Shown here: positions 6,095-15,240 of the stretch, in pieces
Layout of the letters: every line of letters begins with the position of its first letter
How positions within the stretch are numbered: position 1 is the first letter of the stretch
DNA from: a virus
IMG/VR virus record: IMGVR_UViG_3300030116_001298
Coordinates: 1-30,218 of that record
Length of the DNA: 30,218 bases
Reading direction: 5' to 3' (one strand)
Notes under the pieces: model-generated
Told to the model about the DNA's origin: nothing
What the model saw: the letters and a program-made list of their open reading frames with translations, nothing else
The model's database searches: none
Made by a program: the position numbers and the translations under genes

Positions 6095-7779
6095 GTACAA
6101 AAATAAATTCAAGAAGTCCATTTTATTTTACAGCTACTGAACCAACAACAACAGCTACATTTACTTGTACTACAGCAAACTTACAGGGGTTTTCAGTTTC
6201 TAGTAATGGTAATATAACTGAACCAGTACCACAGTTTGGTACAATTATAGCAAGGTCACATACTGTTTTTACCCCTGCTTTAAATGTAGGTGATAGTAAT
6301 GTTTCAAGAACTGTTACTTACACCATAAGAATACCTGATGGTTTTAGTAATTCAGGGCAAACAATAGACTGTGATGTAACAACTACACAAATAGCACCAA
6401 CAACTTGTGATGCTTCAACAAATAATAACATGCTAGTATTTACTGGCACTATACCTGACCAAACAAATGTATCATCAGGCAGCACTATAAACTTGGGTTC
6501 ATTTTTTACTTTAGGTAGTTCAGGTGCAACCTTTAAAAGATATGTTATAAAAAGAGTAGGTACAAATTCTTTTGGGGTTTCTCTATCAGATACAACAAGA
6601 ACTGCTACAGTAACATTTTCTACTTCTAATACTTGTGTTAGTGGTACTTTTTATGTTAGGGCTTTTAATAATACAGATGCTTGTTTTACAGATAGCAATA
6701 CTTTTACAGTAAGTTCAGTTTGTACTGCTGCATTTGATTGTACTGTAGCAAATTTAAGAAATGGTATACTTGACCCTACTGGTGCTTTAGTATTACCTGA
6801 TAGAGATGGTGGTGAATTACAAGATATAATAATAAAATCTATTGATGGTTCTACAGCAAGTCCTGCAGGTCAAAGTGTACTTACTAGAGCAGACCAAATA
6901 ACACACCTAGCTTATACAAGTGGTGCAGATAGAACAGTAGTTTTGACTTTTAAATTTCATGTACCAAGAGGTTACAGTAACTATGGTTCAGGTACTACAG
7001 ATGTAGACTGTGACCACACATTTGTGCAAAGGGCTAGTAATTTATTTAATTTAGCTTGTGGTGTAGTAAATGAGGGTGACCCCTTCATAGCTTTTAGAAA
7101 TTTTAGAATAGGTAAAAATGGGGTAATACAATATGAACAAGATAGTGTTGTATTAAATGACTTATCAAGTACAGTTATTAGTTATAGAGAAACTGTTTTA
7201 GAAATTAAATCTGTTACTACTAATATATCAGATGGTGCAGGTGGATTTGAACCCATATTCCCTTTACTAACACAAGCACAAGCAAATGTAAGTGGTAGTG
7301 GTAGAGAAATAAGAGTAACATTTAAAGTACCTGAAGCAAGTGACTTTAGTTCAGACCCTAGAACATTTAGTAATGCAGGGCAAGATTTAACCTGTGTAAT
7401 AGTTAGAAGGCAGGATATAAGTGATAACCCATGTACAGATAGTGGTTTTTTTACATTCTATCTTACACCTCAAGGTTTTGCTTTTCCTGCTGATTTTTGT
7501 GATAATGAAGCAACACATTTTACAAATTTCCCTGTAAAGATAAAAGCTAATGGACCAGAAATATCTGATATTACAGGTGGCAGTCAAGTATGTACATTTC
7601 AAAGTGTAGCACAAAATAGACAAGTGGTTAATGGTACTTCAGGTTCAGGTTCACCTTTGTTTTGGGCTGTATCAAGATTTTTTGACCAAATAGGTTTGTC
7701 AGGTAGCCCATTTTTTGTTATAAAAATAAGTGAAAATGGTACTATTGAATCAGACCCTATAAGAGTAGATTGTGGGTAA
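6091..7779 (+). CDS. Ig-like repeat structural protein, Cys-containing
   Basis: A 562-aa, Thr/Ser-rich, all-beta protein, likely a tail or virion-surface component. At least three modules of about 100 aa end in related motifs: FSNSGQTIDCD (about 85-95), YSNYGSGTTDVDCD (about 297-310) and FSNAGQDLTC (about 429-438). Each is preceded by a C-x-x-A/V-N-L or C-G-V-V strand, so each module has a likely paired cysteine. A different Ig-like module sits between the first two. The position between neck and large tail proteins suggests a tail decoration or receptor-contact protein. Confidence 0.6.
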   Translation: MSTKINSRSPFYFTATEPTTTATFTCTTANLQGFSVSSNGNITEPVPQFGTIIARSHTVFTPALNVGDSNVSRTVTYTIRIPDGFSNSGQTIDCDVTTTQIAPTTCDASTNNNMLVFTGTIPDQTNVSSGSTINLGSFFTLGSSGATFKRYVIKRVGTNSFGVSLSDTTRTATVTFSTSNTCVSGTFYVRAFNNTDACFTDSNTFTVSSVCTAAFDCTVANLRNGILDPTGALVLPDRDGGELQDIIIKSIDGSTASPAGQSVLTRADQITHLAYTSGADRTVVLTFKFHVPRGYSNYGSGTTDVDCDHTFVQRASNLFNLACGVVNEGDPFIAFRNFRIGKNGVIQYEQDSVVLNDLSSTVISYRETVLEIKSVTTNISDGAGGFEPIFPLLTQAQANVSGSGREIRVTFKVPEASDFSSDPRTFSNAGQDLTCVIVRRQDISDNPCTDSGFFTFYLTPQGFAFPADFCDNEATHFTNFPVKIKANGPEISDITGGSQVCTFQSVAQNRQVVNGTSGSGSPLFWAVSRFFDQIGLSGSPFFVIKISENGTIESDPIRVDCG

Positions 7780-7793
7780 ATTAAATTAAAAAT

Positions 7794-8795
7794 ATGGCTT
7801 TAAAAAGTGCAACAATAGAAATTTATATATATGAAGGTACAGCAGGTAGTTATACCTCTAGTGATCTAAAATATACTTTAAGTAAAGAAAGAATTTCAAC
7901 TAGAAGTAATATAATTTTTGAAATAGGTAATTTAGTTAGAGATTATATTACACATTCTTTTAATGATGATTATGCAAGTGTTACTAAATGGGTAACTGTT
8001 GTTGCAACTTTAATAGATAGTACAACAGATGTACAGTTTGTAAATGGTGGTCAAACCACTACACACCACATAGCACTAGATGGGTTTGGTGATTTTGAAG
8101 ATGAGATAAACCCCCAACTATCAAGGCATTGTTTTGTATCAGCAGACAATATATATTTACCTGAAAATACAGCAGGTAGATTTCCAATATTTGCAGAAGG
8201 TGTAGGGAAAGTTATAATAGATGGTGTAACAACACAAATAACAGATAGTGGTAATACTAACCAAAAAATACAATACATAACCATACCTGCTAATACTAGC
8301 ACAATACAGGTTTATGATACAGATGATACTACACTAAAAAAGACTTTGACAGTAAACAATGTGTGTGAACCAAAATACACACCATATAAAGTTACCTTTG
8401 TAAATAAATTTGGTGCTTATGAAGATTTTTATTTTTTCAAAAAGACTACAGAAACTTTTACAGTAAATGATGAAAGTTATAAAGCTAACACCATAAATGT
8501 TTCTAATGTCACATACCCAACTTATGAAGGTCAAAGGGTTAGGTATAATGTAAATGCTAGAACTTCTTTACAAATGAATACAGGTTTTATTAAAGAAGAT
8601 GCTAGTAGAACTATTGAAGAATTATTTTTAAGTGAAAATGTCTACATAAGATTTACAGAGAGTGGCACTACAAGAACTTTACCCATTATACCAAAAAGTA
8701 AATCATTTATACAAAAGACAGTATTAAATGATAAATTAATTAATTATACTGTAGATTTTGAATTTGCATTTAACCTTATTAATAATGTTAGATAA
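7794..8795 (+). CDS. Tail structural protein, unknown role (333 aa)
   Basis: A 333-aa, beta-rich protein beginning MALKSATIEIYIYEGTAGSY. It shares an overall beta-strand pattern with its neighbours, and its C-terminus (YTVDFEFAFNLINNVR) overlaps the next gene by one base. It lies between the Ig-like protein and the large tail protein in a co-oriented block upstream of the tape measure. A distal tail protein is possible, but I see no defining motif. Confidence 0.5.
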   Translation: MALKSATIEIYIYEGTAGSYTSSDLKYTLSKERISTRSNIIFEIGNLVRDYITHSFNDDYASVTKWVTVVATLIDSTTDVQFVNGGQTTTHHIALDGFGDFEDEINPQLSRHCFVSADNIYLPENTAGRFPIFAEGVGKVIIDGVTTQITDSGNTNQKIQYITIPANTSTIQVYDTDDTTLKKTLTVNNVCEPKYTPYKVTFVNKFGAYEDFYFFKKTTETFTVNDESYKANTINVSNVTYPTYEGQRVRYNVNARTSLQMNTGFIKEDASRTIEELFLSENVYIRFTESGTTRTLPIIPKSKSFIQKTVLNDKLINYTVDFEFAFNLINNVR

Positions 8796-11041
8796 TGCAA
8801 AAATTACTTTTACAACTTTATATAGAAGGTGAGTTAGTAGAACTACATGATAATGAAAGTGTTACACTTACACAGTCATTACAAGATATTTTAGATTTAC
8901 AAAAAGTTTTTACAGATTTTACAAGAACTTTTAATGTACCTGCAACTAAAACCAATAACAAAATATTTAAACACTTTTACAACCCTGACATAGATGTAAT
9001 TGATTTTAGACCTAAAGAAAAAAAAGAAGCAGTATTACAGCTAAACTATAAAGATTTTAAAAAAGGTTTTGTTAAGTATGAAAGTGTACAAATGACAAAT
9101 AATGAACCTGAAAACTACAGAATAACTTTTTATGGACAGACAATAACAATTAAAGATTTATTCAAAGATGATAAGTTACATGACTTAGAAGATTTTAATT
9201 TTTACCAGTTGTATGAAGGTTCTAATATAATTACTAAAATGCAAAATGGGGATAGTTTAGAAGTGGATGGTGAAACAATTTCAGATTCTATTATATACCC
9301 CCTAATAACACACACAGATAGATTAATATATGATAGTGGTGATGATACAGCAGGCACAAAAAACTTATATGTAGGTAGTAATTCACATGGTTTAGTATTT
9401 GACCAGTTAAAACCTGCCATAAGAATTTACACTTTAATTAGAGCAATAGAAACTAAATACAATATAAAATTCAGTACAGATTTTTTTAGTACAACAAACC
9501 CCACATTTTACAACTTGTATTTGTGGATGCACAGGGAAAAAGGTAGTGTGTTAAGTGATGATGCACCCCCTGCTGATGCACTAATACCATCTACCAGTTT
9601 CCACCAATGGGCTAGAATATCCTCTACCTATGATAGTACAAACCAAAGAAAAGCAATAAGGTTAAAAGGTGAAAGAAAGCAAGGGCATGGTTCTACTGGT
9701 TTTTTTAAATCAGGTAGAAGTTATATAAACCTAGACAATTACAAAGGTGATAGGTTTATGGTTTTAACTGTAGAAACTTCAGCAGGTGTAGAATATAACA
9801 TAAGAGTACAGCAAGCTGCTGTAGGTAACAGGTCTATTTTCCATGAAAGTAACCAAACAAGTGCAGGTACAGATAATATAATAACTTTAGCAGATAGTAA
9901 AAAACTGTTAAAAGGTAGCAGTTACCATGTTTCTATAACTTCATCTGTAAGTGCAACTTTTGAAGTAACTATGACTATACTAGAAGGTGATAGTACAGGT
10001 GCTAATAAGGCAACTGCAACTAATACATTTACTACAAATTCACAAAGAAATATATACTTAAAAGACCAAATGCCTGATATTAAGGTAATAGATTTTCTAG
10101 CAGGATTATACAAAACATTTAATCTTACAAGTTTTTTAGAAAATGACATTATTAAAGTACAGCCATTAGATGATTTTTATGCAGCAAGCACAATAAGTTA
10201 TGATGTTACTGATTTTATTGACAAAACAAAGAGTGAAATTTCTTTACCTATACCTTATGACAATTTACAGTTCAGGTATGCAGGTAATGAAACCTTTTTA
10301 ACTGCTTTTCATAACCAATTCAATAACATTAAATGGGGTCATTTAGAATATGCACTTGTACAAGAAAACATGAACAAACCCTACAAAGTTGAACTGCCAT
10401 TTGAACACATGAAATTTGAAAGGTTAAGAAATGTAACTGGGGGTGCTTTTGTAGATGTACAATGGGGATGGAGTGTAAACCAAGATCAAGAACCCTTACT
10501 TACAAAACCTTTAATTTTTTATGCACATAAAATAACAAGTGGTACAAATATAGGTGTAATGGCTAGTGCAGGGGGTGCTGTTACTTCAATAAGTGATTAT
10601 TATATACCAAGTAATATAGTAGACCCCACAATAACAGGTAATACTACTTCACAAACTATACATTGGGGTGTAGAAAAAAATGAATATACAGCAGGGTCAG
10701 CAAATTCATCTTTATTTGAAACATTTTACAGAAACTATATTACAGAAGTTTTTGATGGTAGTAGAAGAATATTCAAATTTAAAGCATTTATACCTGAAAG
10801 GATTTTATTGAATTTACAACTAAATGATAGATTTATTATTTTTAATACACTATATAAAATAAATAAAATAGTAACAAATTTTGAAACAGGTATAAGTGAT
10901 TTAGAATTACTAAATGAGTTAGATAATTTTGAAGTAGGTACTGATATAATATTAAAAGATACTGTTAAAACAGTAGATGCTGCTTATGTAACAGCAGATA
11001 CTACAAAAATAAGGGCAGATGCAGAATTAGTGAGAATATGA
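8795..11041 (+). CDS. Large tail tip/baseplate-type protein (748 aa)
   Basis: A 748-aa protein, the largest in the genome. The N-terminus is beta-rich with DFTRTFNVPATKTNNKIFKH at about 42-61, a pattern I associate with tail proteins of Bacteroidota phages. Beta-sandwich-like stretches follow (about 310-420), and an IFKFKAFIPERILLNLQLND region lies near the C-terminus (about 653-672). Size and place beside the tape measure suggest a tail-associated (Tal/gp27-like) hub. Assignment is by context. Confidence 0.5.
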   Translation: MQKLLLQLYIEGELVELHDNESVTLTQSLQDILDLQKVFTDFTRTFNVPATKTNNKIFKHFYNPDIDVIDFRPKEKKEAVLQLNYKDFKKGFVKYESVQMTNNEPENYRITFYGQTITIKDLFKDDKLHDLEDFNFYQLYEGSNIITKMQNGDSLEVDGETISDSIIYPLITHTDRLIYDSGDDTAGTKNLYVGSNSHGLVFDQLKPAIRIYTLIRAIETKYNIKFSTDFFSTTNPTFYNLYLWMHREKGSVLSDDAPPADALIPSTSFHQWARISSTYDSTNQRKAIRLKGERKQGHGSTGFFKSGRSYINLDNYKGDRFMVLTVETSAGVEYNIRVQQAAVGNRSIFHESNQTSAGTDNIITLADSKKLLKGSSYHVSITSSVSATFEVTMTILEGDSTGANKATATNTFTTNSQRNIYLKDQMPDIKVIDFLAGLYKTFNLTSFLENDIIKVQPLDDFYAASTISYDVTDFIDKTKSEISLPIPYDNLQFRYAGNETFLTAFHNQFNNIKWGHLEYALVQENMNKPYKVELPFEHMKFERLRNVTGGAFVDVQWGWSVNQDQEPLLTKPLIFYAHKITSGTNIGVMASAGGAVTSISDYYIPSNIVDPTITGNTTSQTIHWGVEKNEYTAGSANSSLFETFYRNYITEVFDGSRRIFKFKAFIPERILLNLQLNDRFIIFNTLYKINKIVTNFETGISDLELLNELDNFEVGTDIILKDTVKTVDAAYVTADTTKIRADAELVRI

Positions 11042-11196
11042 TAGAATATATACTAGATATGCTAGAAATAGCAAAGAAAGAAAAACAAATAGGTGCATAT
11101 ACATATATAGCACTAGGTAAAAACCATTTACCAACAACAATAAAGGAAGGATATAAACAAGTAAAATTAAACATATGTCTGTCAAGAAAACAATAG
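11038..11196 (+). CDS. Small hypothetical protein (52 aa) before the tape measure
   Basis: This frame overlaps the large tail gene's stop (ATGA) and the tape-measure start by 22 bp, filling an otherwise empty 133-bp gap. The product is soluble and helical with an Ile/Tyr-rich middle (GAYTYIALGKNHLPTTIKEG). The coupled overlaps support a real gene; no family recognised. Confidence 0.55.
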   Translation: MIEYILDMLEIAKKEKQIGAYTYIALGKNHLPTTIKEGYKQVKLNICLSRKQ

Positions 11197-12908
11197 AAAT
11201 AGAAGCTATTGCAAAAGATGCAGTAAAGAAAATAGAAGAATTAACTGGGCAAGTAGAAAACCTAGAAGCACAGCTTAAAGATACCAACAAAACAAGTAAA
11301 GAAGTAGCAAAAGGTGTAGGTGCTATAGGTACTACACTAAAAGCAGCAGGTATTGGTTTAATTGTAGCAGCATTTGCAAAGCTAACAGAAGTGTTTAATG
11401 AAAACCAAAAGGTAACAAACATATTTAACACAGCTTTTGAAGCACTTTCTTTAGCATTTAATGATTTTTTCAATTTTCTAGATAATAATGTAGGTACAGT
11501 TATAGGTTATTTTGAAGGTATATTTAGTAACCCCCAACAAGCATTAAGTGATTTTGGTACTTCTATAAAAAATAATCTTATAGAAAGGTTTAATAGTTTT
11601 TTAGATACACTTGGCTTTCTAGCTAGTGCAGTAAAAAAAGTATTTAGTGGTGATTTTGCAGGTGCATTAGATGATGTAAAAAGTGCAGGTAAAGAAAGTT
11701 TAGATGTACTTACAGGTGTAGATAACACATTTGATAAATCTGTAGAAACTGTTAAAAATGCAACTAATGCTATTGTAGATTATAGTAAAGAAACCATAAA
11801 AACAGCAGCAAATACAGTAGAATTAAATAGAAAGGCAGATGTAAGTATAGCTAAAAACAGGATTATATTAGAACAAAAAGATAGGGAAGCAGAAAAACTA
11901 AGACAGGTCAGAGATGATGAAAGCAAAACCATAGAAGAAAGGATTGAAGCCAATAATAAACTAGCACTTGTTTTAGATGAGCAAGAAAAATTAATGTTAA
12001 AAAATGCAGATGCAGTTTTAGCAGCAGCACAAGCACAATTTGATAAAAATGGTAATGATGAAAACCAAATAGCATTACTTGAAGCACAAGCAGAAAGGGA
12101 AGGTATACTAGCACAGGTAGAAGGTTTTAGGTCAGAGCAGTTAATAAATGTAAATTCTTTACTTAGAGAACAAGAAGATTTAAAAAAGGAAGCACAAGAA
12201 AAAGATTTAGAAAGAGAAGAATTTTTAAAAGAGTTTCAAGATCAAAAAGCACTTACTGAAAAAGAAAAGAAGGAACTAGAGTTACAAGAAAAAGAAGCAG
12301 AAGCATTAAAAGAATTAGAATTACTTGAAGGTACTGAAGCACAAAAACAACAAGTAAGGGAATACTTTGATGGTGAGCAAGAAAAACTAGAGCAAGAAGA
12401 ATTAAAAAGAAAAGATGCACTAGAAAAACAAAAGTTAGCAATAACAGCCAACACACTAGGTTCACTTGCAGACTTACTAGGTAGAAATAGTGCAGCAGGT
12501 AAGGCAGCAGCTATAGCACAAGCCATTATAAATTCTTATTTAGGTTTTACAGAAGTATTATCTAGTGAAAGTGTAATACCTGAACCTTTTGGTAGTGTGC
12601 AAAAAGCAATAAGTGCAGCTTCTATTCTTGCAAGTGGTTTACAAACTGTAAAACAAATAACAAGTGTACAAACACCTAATCTTGGTGGGGGTGGTATGAT
12701 GTCAGGGGGTGCTAGAGGTTCTACAGCAGCACCAACACCTGCTGCACCACCTGCATTTAATGTAGTAGGTGCTTCAGATACTAACCAACTTGCAGAAGCA
12801 ATAAGTGGTAAAGAACAAAAACCAGTAAAAGCATTTGTAGTTAGTAGTGATGTAAGTAATGCACAAAGTTTAGATAGGAATATAATAGAAACAGCTAGTA
12901 TTGGGTAA
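11175..12908 (+). CDS. Tape measure protein
   Basis: A 577-aa Lys/Glu/Ala-rich protein with long coiled coils (about 1-45 and 215-420). A hydrophobic segment, LKAAGIGLIVAAFAKLTEV (about 55-73), could insert in the membrane during DNA ejection. The C-terminus is Ala/Gly/Pro-rich (LGGGGMMSGG, APTPAAPPAF). With about 1.5 angstroms of tail per residue, the length suggests a tail near 85 nm. It is the last gene of the tail block, followed by a late-promoter motif. Confidence 0.85.
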   Translation: MSVKKTIEIEAIAKDAVKKIEELTGQVENLEAQLKDTNKTSKEVAKGVGAIGTTLKAAGIGLIVAAFAKLTEVFNENQKVTNIFNTAFEALSLAFNDFFNFLDNNVGTVIGYFEGIFSNPQQALSDFGTSIKNNLIERFNSFLDTLGFLASAVKKVFSGDFAGALDDVKSAGKESLDVLTGVDNTFDKSVETVKNATNAIVDYSKETIKTAANTVELNRKADVSIAKNRIILEQKDREAEKLRQVRDDESKTIEERIEANNKLALVLDEQEKLMLKNADAVLAAAQAQFDKNGNDENQIALLEAQAEREGILAQVEGFRSEQLINVNSLLREQEDLKKEAQEKDLEREEFLKEFQDQKALTEKEKKELELQEKEAEALKELELLEGTEAQKQQVREYFDGEQEKLEQEELKRKDALEKQKLAITANTLGSLADLLGRNSAAGKAAAIAQAIINSYLGFTEVLSSESVIPEPFGSVQKAISAASILASGLQTVKQITSVQTPNLGGGGMMSGGARGSTAAPTPAAPPAFNVVGASDTNQLAEAISGKEQKPVKAFVVSSDVSNAQSLDRNIIETASIG

Positions 12909-12932
12909 CAAAACACATAAATAATTATTGTT
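12907..12932 (+). promoter_or_regulatory. Late-promoter motif copy 3 (head module)
   Basis: AACAAAAC starts at 12907, ATTGTT at 12927 and ATG at 12938, giving the 20-nt and 11-nt spacings of the set. The upstream box overlaps the tape measure's stop codon. Confidence 0.75.
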
Positions 12933-12937
12933 ATAGT

Positions 12938-14272
12938 ATGGACATAATAGAACTTTTTATAGATGAAGAAGATGAAGTAAGTGGTATTGATGCAGTAAGT
13001 TTAGTAGAAAACCCTGCAATAGAAGAAGATTTTATAGCACTTAAATCATTAGAATATAAATTTGCAGAAGTAGACAAAGAAAAAAGGATAATAATGGGTG
13101 CAGCACTTGTACCTAACAAACCTATTTTAAGAACTAAAAATGATGAACCTTACTATATATATTTTAGTAGGGAAACAGTAAGAAAAGCAAGTGAATTATT
13201 TTTTATAAGGGGTAATGCTAGTAAATCTACACTAGAACATGCACAGCCACTACAGGGTTTAACAGCAGTTGAAACTTGGATAGTAGAAGATTTAAAGAAA
13301 GACAAAAGTAGATTGTACAATATGGAAGTACCACTTGGTACATGGATGTTATCAATGAAGGTTTTGAATGATGATATTTGGAATAACTATGTAAAAACTG
13401 GTAAGGTAAAAGGATTTAGTATAGAAGGGTACTTTGCAGACAAATTAGAAAGACCAAATGAACCAAACAAATTACAAGAAATACAAGAAGAAGAAGCAGA
13501 TTACCTACTAAACCACCTAAAAGACATACTAGAAGATAAACAAGTAGAACTAGAAAGCTATAGTGACTACCCTGATGCAGTAAAAAACAATGCACAAAGG
13601 GGTATTGATCTAAATGAAAAAGTAAATAATAAGTGTGCAACCCAAGTAGGGAAAGTTAGGGCTTCACAATTAGCACAAGGCAAACCAATAACAGCAGAAA
13701 CTATAAAAAGAATGTACAGCTACCTATCTAGGGCAGGTGAATACTATGATGAAGGTAACACAGAAGCATGTGGTACTATTAGTTATTTACTTTGGGGTGG
13801 TAAAGCAGGTTTAAGGTGGAGTGAAAGCAAACTAAAAGAACTTGAAATGTTGGCTGAAGTTGGTAAAAGGGGTGGTATAAAGAAAAGCCCAAAAGCACCA
13901 AAGTCAGATACACCAAACCCCAACCCAAAAGGCAAGGGTACAGCAAAAGGTGATGCTTCTACAAGTAGGGGTGCAAAGGTATCTAAACAAGATGAAGCTA
14001 CACTAAAGAAAAAAGCAGAAGAATTTAATGAAAGGTACAAGAAAAAACTAGGGTATGGTGCTAATGTAGGTACACTTAAAGCTGTATTTCAAAGAGGTTT
14101 AGGTGCATTTAATGTTTCACATAGCCCAAGAGTTAAAAGTGCTTCACAATGGTCATTTGCTAGGGTAAATGCTTTTTTATATTTACTAAAAAATGGTAGA
14201 CCACAAAACCCAAAGTATACTGGTGACTATGATTTACTACCTGCTAAACACCCAAAGAGTAGTAAAAAATGA
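12938..14272 (+). CDS. XkdF-type prohead protease with two fused C-terminal domains
   Basis: A 444-aa protein. Residues 1-170 match the XkdF putative serine protease pattern: GIDAVSLVENPAIEEDFIAL, then His101 in STLEHA and Ser161 in KGFSIEGYF as the likely catalytic pair. A middle domain (about 205-305) contains CATQVGKVRASQLAQGKPI and YLLWGGKAGLRWSESKL, as in small basic domains of other phage proteins. After a Pro/Lys/Gly linker, residues about 370-444 carry FQRGLGAFNVSHSPRVKS and ARVNAFLYLLKNGRPQNPKY, a DUF5824-like module. It should cut scaffold and capsid precursors; the extra domains are probably released or stay in the capsid. Confidence 0.75.
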   Translation: MDIIELFIDEEDEVSGIDAVSLVENPAIEEDFIALKSLEYKFAEVDKEKRIIMGAALVPNKPILRTKNDEPYYIYFSRETVRKASELFFIRGNASKSTLEHAQPLQGLTAVETWIVEDLKKDKSRLYNMEVPLGTWMLSMKVLNDDIWNNYVKTGKVKGFSIEGYFADKLERPNEPNKLQEIQEEEADYLLNHLKDILEDKQVELESYSDYPDAVKNNAQRGIDLNEKVNNKCATQVGKVRASQLAQGKPITAETIKRMYSYLSRAGEYYDEGNTEACGTISYLLWGGKAGLRWSESKLKELEMLAEVGKRGGIKKSPKAPKSDTPNPNPKGKGTAKGDASTSRGAKVSKQDEATLKKKAEEFNERYKKKLGYGANVGTLKAVFQRGLGAFNVSHSPRVKSASQWSFARVNAFLYLLKNGRPQNPKYTGDYDLLPAKHPKSSKK

Positions 14273-14418
14273 AAACATTATACATAAAAGAGTACAAACC
14301 TTGTAACACAGATGGTAAAAGGGCTTGTTTATGTCCTGATGGTAAAACTTATTCAAGAAAATGCTGTGATGGCAGTTTTCAGGCACAAGGTATTGGTTCA
14401 GTAACAGGCACAAGTTAA
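14269..14418 (+). CDS. Cys-rich miniprotein (49 aa)
   Basis: A 49-aa frame starting with an ATGA overlap at the protease stop. Five Cys lie in a compact pattern: C-N-T-D-G-K-R-A-C-L-C-P-D-G-K, then KCCDGSFQAQGIG. The CPDGK...KCCDGSFQAQGIG core resembles small uncharacterised proteins I associate with structural regions of Bacteroidota phages. A zinc site or disulfide knot is plausible. The short length and strong pattern support a real gene. Confidence 0.7.
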   Translation: MKTLYIKEYKPCNTDGKRACLCPDGKTYSRKCCDGSFQAQGIGSVTGTS

Positions 14419-14424
14419 AAACAT

Positions 14425-14450
14425 AACAAATAATAAAAAAACATATTGTA
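14425..14450 (+). promoter_or_regulatory. Late-promoter motif copy 4 (paralogue array)
   Basis: AACAAA starts at 14425, TATTGTA has its ATTG at 14445, and the ATG is at 14456. Spacings are 20 and 11 nt. Confidence 0.75.
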
Positions 14451-14455
14451 ATAAC

Positions 14456-14881
14456 ATGGATACTATAGAAAAAAGGATACAAGCATACTTAAAAAAAGTA
14501 GGTCAAACAAACAAAGTAAACCTAGAAAAAGTACAGTTAAGTATGGTAAGCAGGTTAGATAAAAAGGCAGATGAATTAGCAGCAGCACAAAAGGCATTAA
14601 AAAAATTTGAAAGTGACATAGAAGCAGGTGCAGTAAAAAAAATTAGGGCAGATGAAGAACTAGCTGACATAGCACAAAAAGCAAGGCAAGAAATCAAAGA
14701 TTCTAGATTTGAAATAAAAGAAGGAAAAGATTTTTTAAGAGAAGCTAAAGCTATGGCAAAAGAGTTAGGTGTAGACCCTAATAAAATAGAAAAATATGAC
14801 CTGTTAGAAATTGAAGTAGAAGATACTGAAACACAAATAGGTGAAGTACAAGCTATGCTTAAAACCTTTAATGTAAAATAA
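14456..14881 (+). CDS. IEKRIQAYL paralogue 1 (141 aa)
   Basis: The first of three tandem genes whose products share the N-terminus MD/NxIEKRIQAYLxK. Here it is MDTIEKRIQAYLKKVGQTNK. The rest is a Lys/Glu/Ala-rich helix (coiled coil, about 20-120) that shows little similarity to the other two. It lies between the protease and scaffold genes and behind its own late-promoter motif. A capsid-directed internal protein or assembly factor is an inference from position and the shared leader. Confidence 0.75.
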   Translation: MDTIEKRIQAYLKKVGQTNKVNLEKVQLSMVSRLDKKADELAAAQKALKKFESDIEAGAVKKIRADEELADIAQKARQEIKDSRFEIKEGKDFLREAKAMAKELGVDPNKIEKYDLLEIEVEDTETQIGEVQAMLKTFNVK

Positions 14882-14882
14882 T

Positions 14883-15239
14883 ATGGATAGTATAGAAAAA
14901 AGAATACAGGCATACCTTAGTAAATTACCCAAACAAAAAGTTAAATTATCTAAAATAAATGATATACAGCAAAGAATAAATGATGGTTTTGCTTTAGAAG
15001 ATGTTATTAGAGATAAAATAGAAAAAGCACAGAAATTTATGACACAAGCAAGGGATATTTTAGGATTTAATTTTAGAGATGCTTATTTAGATGCAGATGA
15101 ATTATTGGAAGAATTAGAGAATGAAGTTAAAGAACTAGGTATAGCAGAGCCACCAAAAGTAAAAGTTTTAAAATCAGAGTTAAACAAACTAAAAAGTTTA
15201 GAAACTAAACTAGAAATGGAAATAAAACAAGTAGGGTAA
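14883..15239 (+). CDS. IEKRIQAYL paralogue 2 (118 aa)
   Basis: Shares MDSIEKRIQAYLSKLPKQKV with paralogue 3 and, over the first dozen residues, with paralogue 1. The remainder is helical, with an acidic stretch (DADELLEELENEVKELG) and a Lys-rich C-terminal coiled coil. It starts one base after the preceding stop and ends one base before the next gene, so the three are a translationally coupled block. Confidence 0.75.
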   Translation: MDSIEKRIQAYLSKLPKQKVKLSKINDIQQRINDGFALEDVIRDKIEKAQKFMTQARDILGFNFRDAYLDADELLEELENEVKELGIAEPPKVKVLKSELNKLKSLETKLEMEIKQVG

Positions 15240-15240
15240 G

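Noticed and set aside
11027-11473. Long minus-strand open frames, also at 21219-21671 and 21759-22208
   Set aside because: They mirror strongly biased + strand genes (tape measure, fibre repeats), have low-complexity products and no promoter or leader; no gene is supported on the minus strand.
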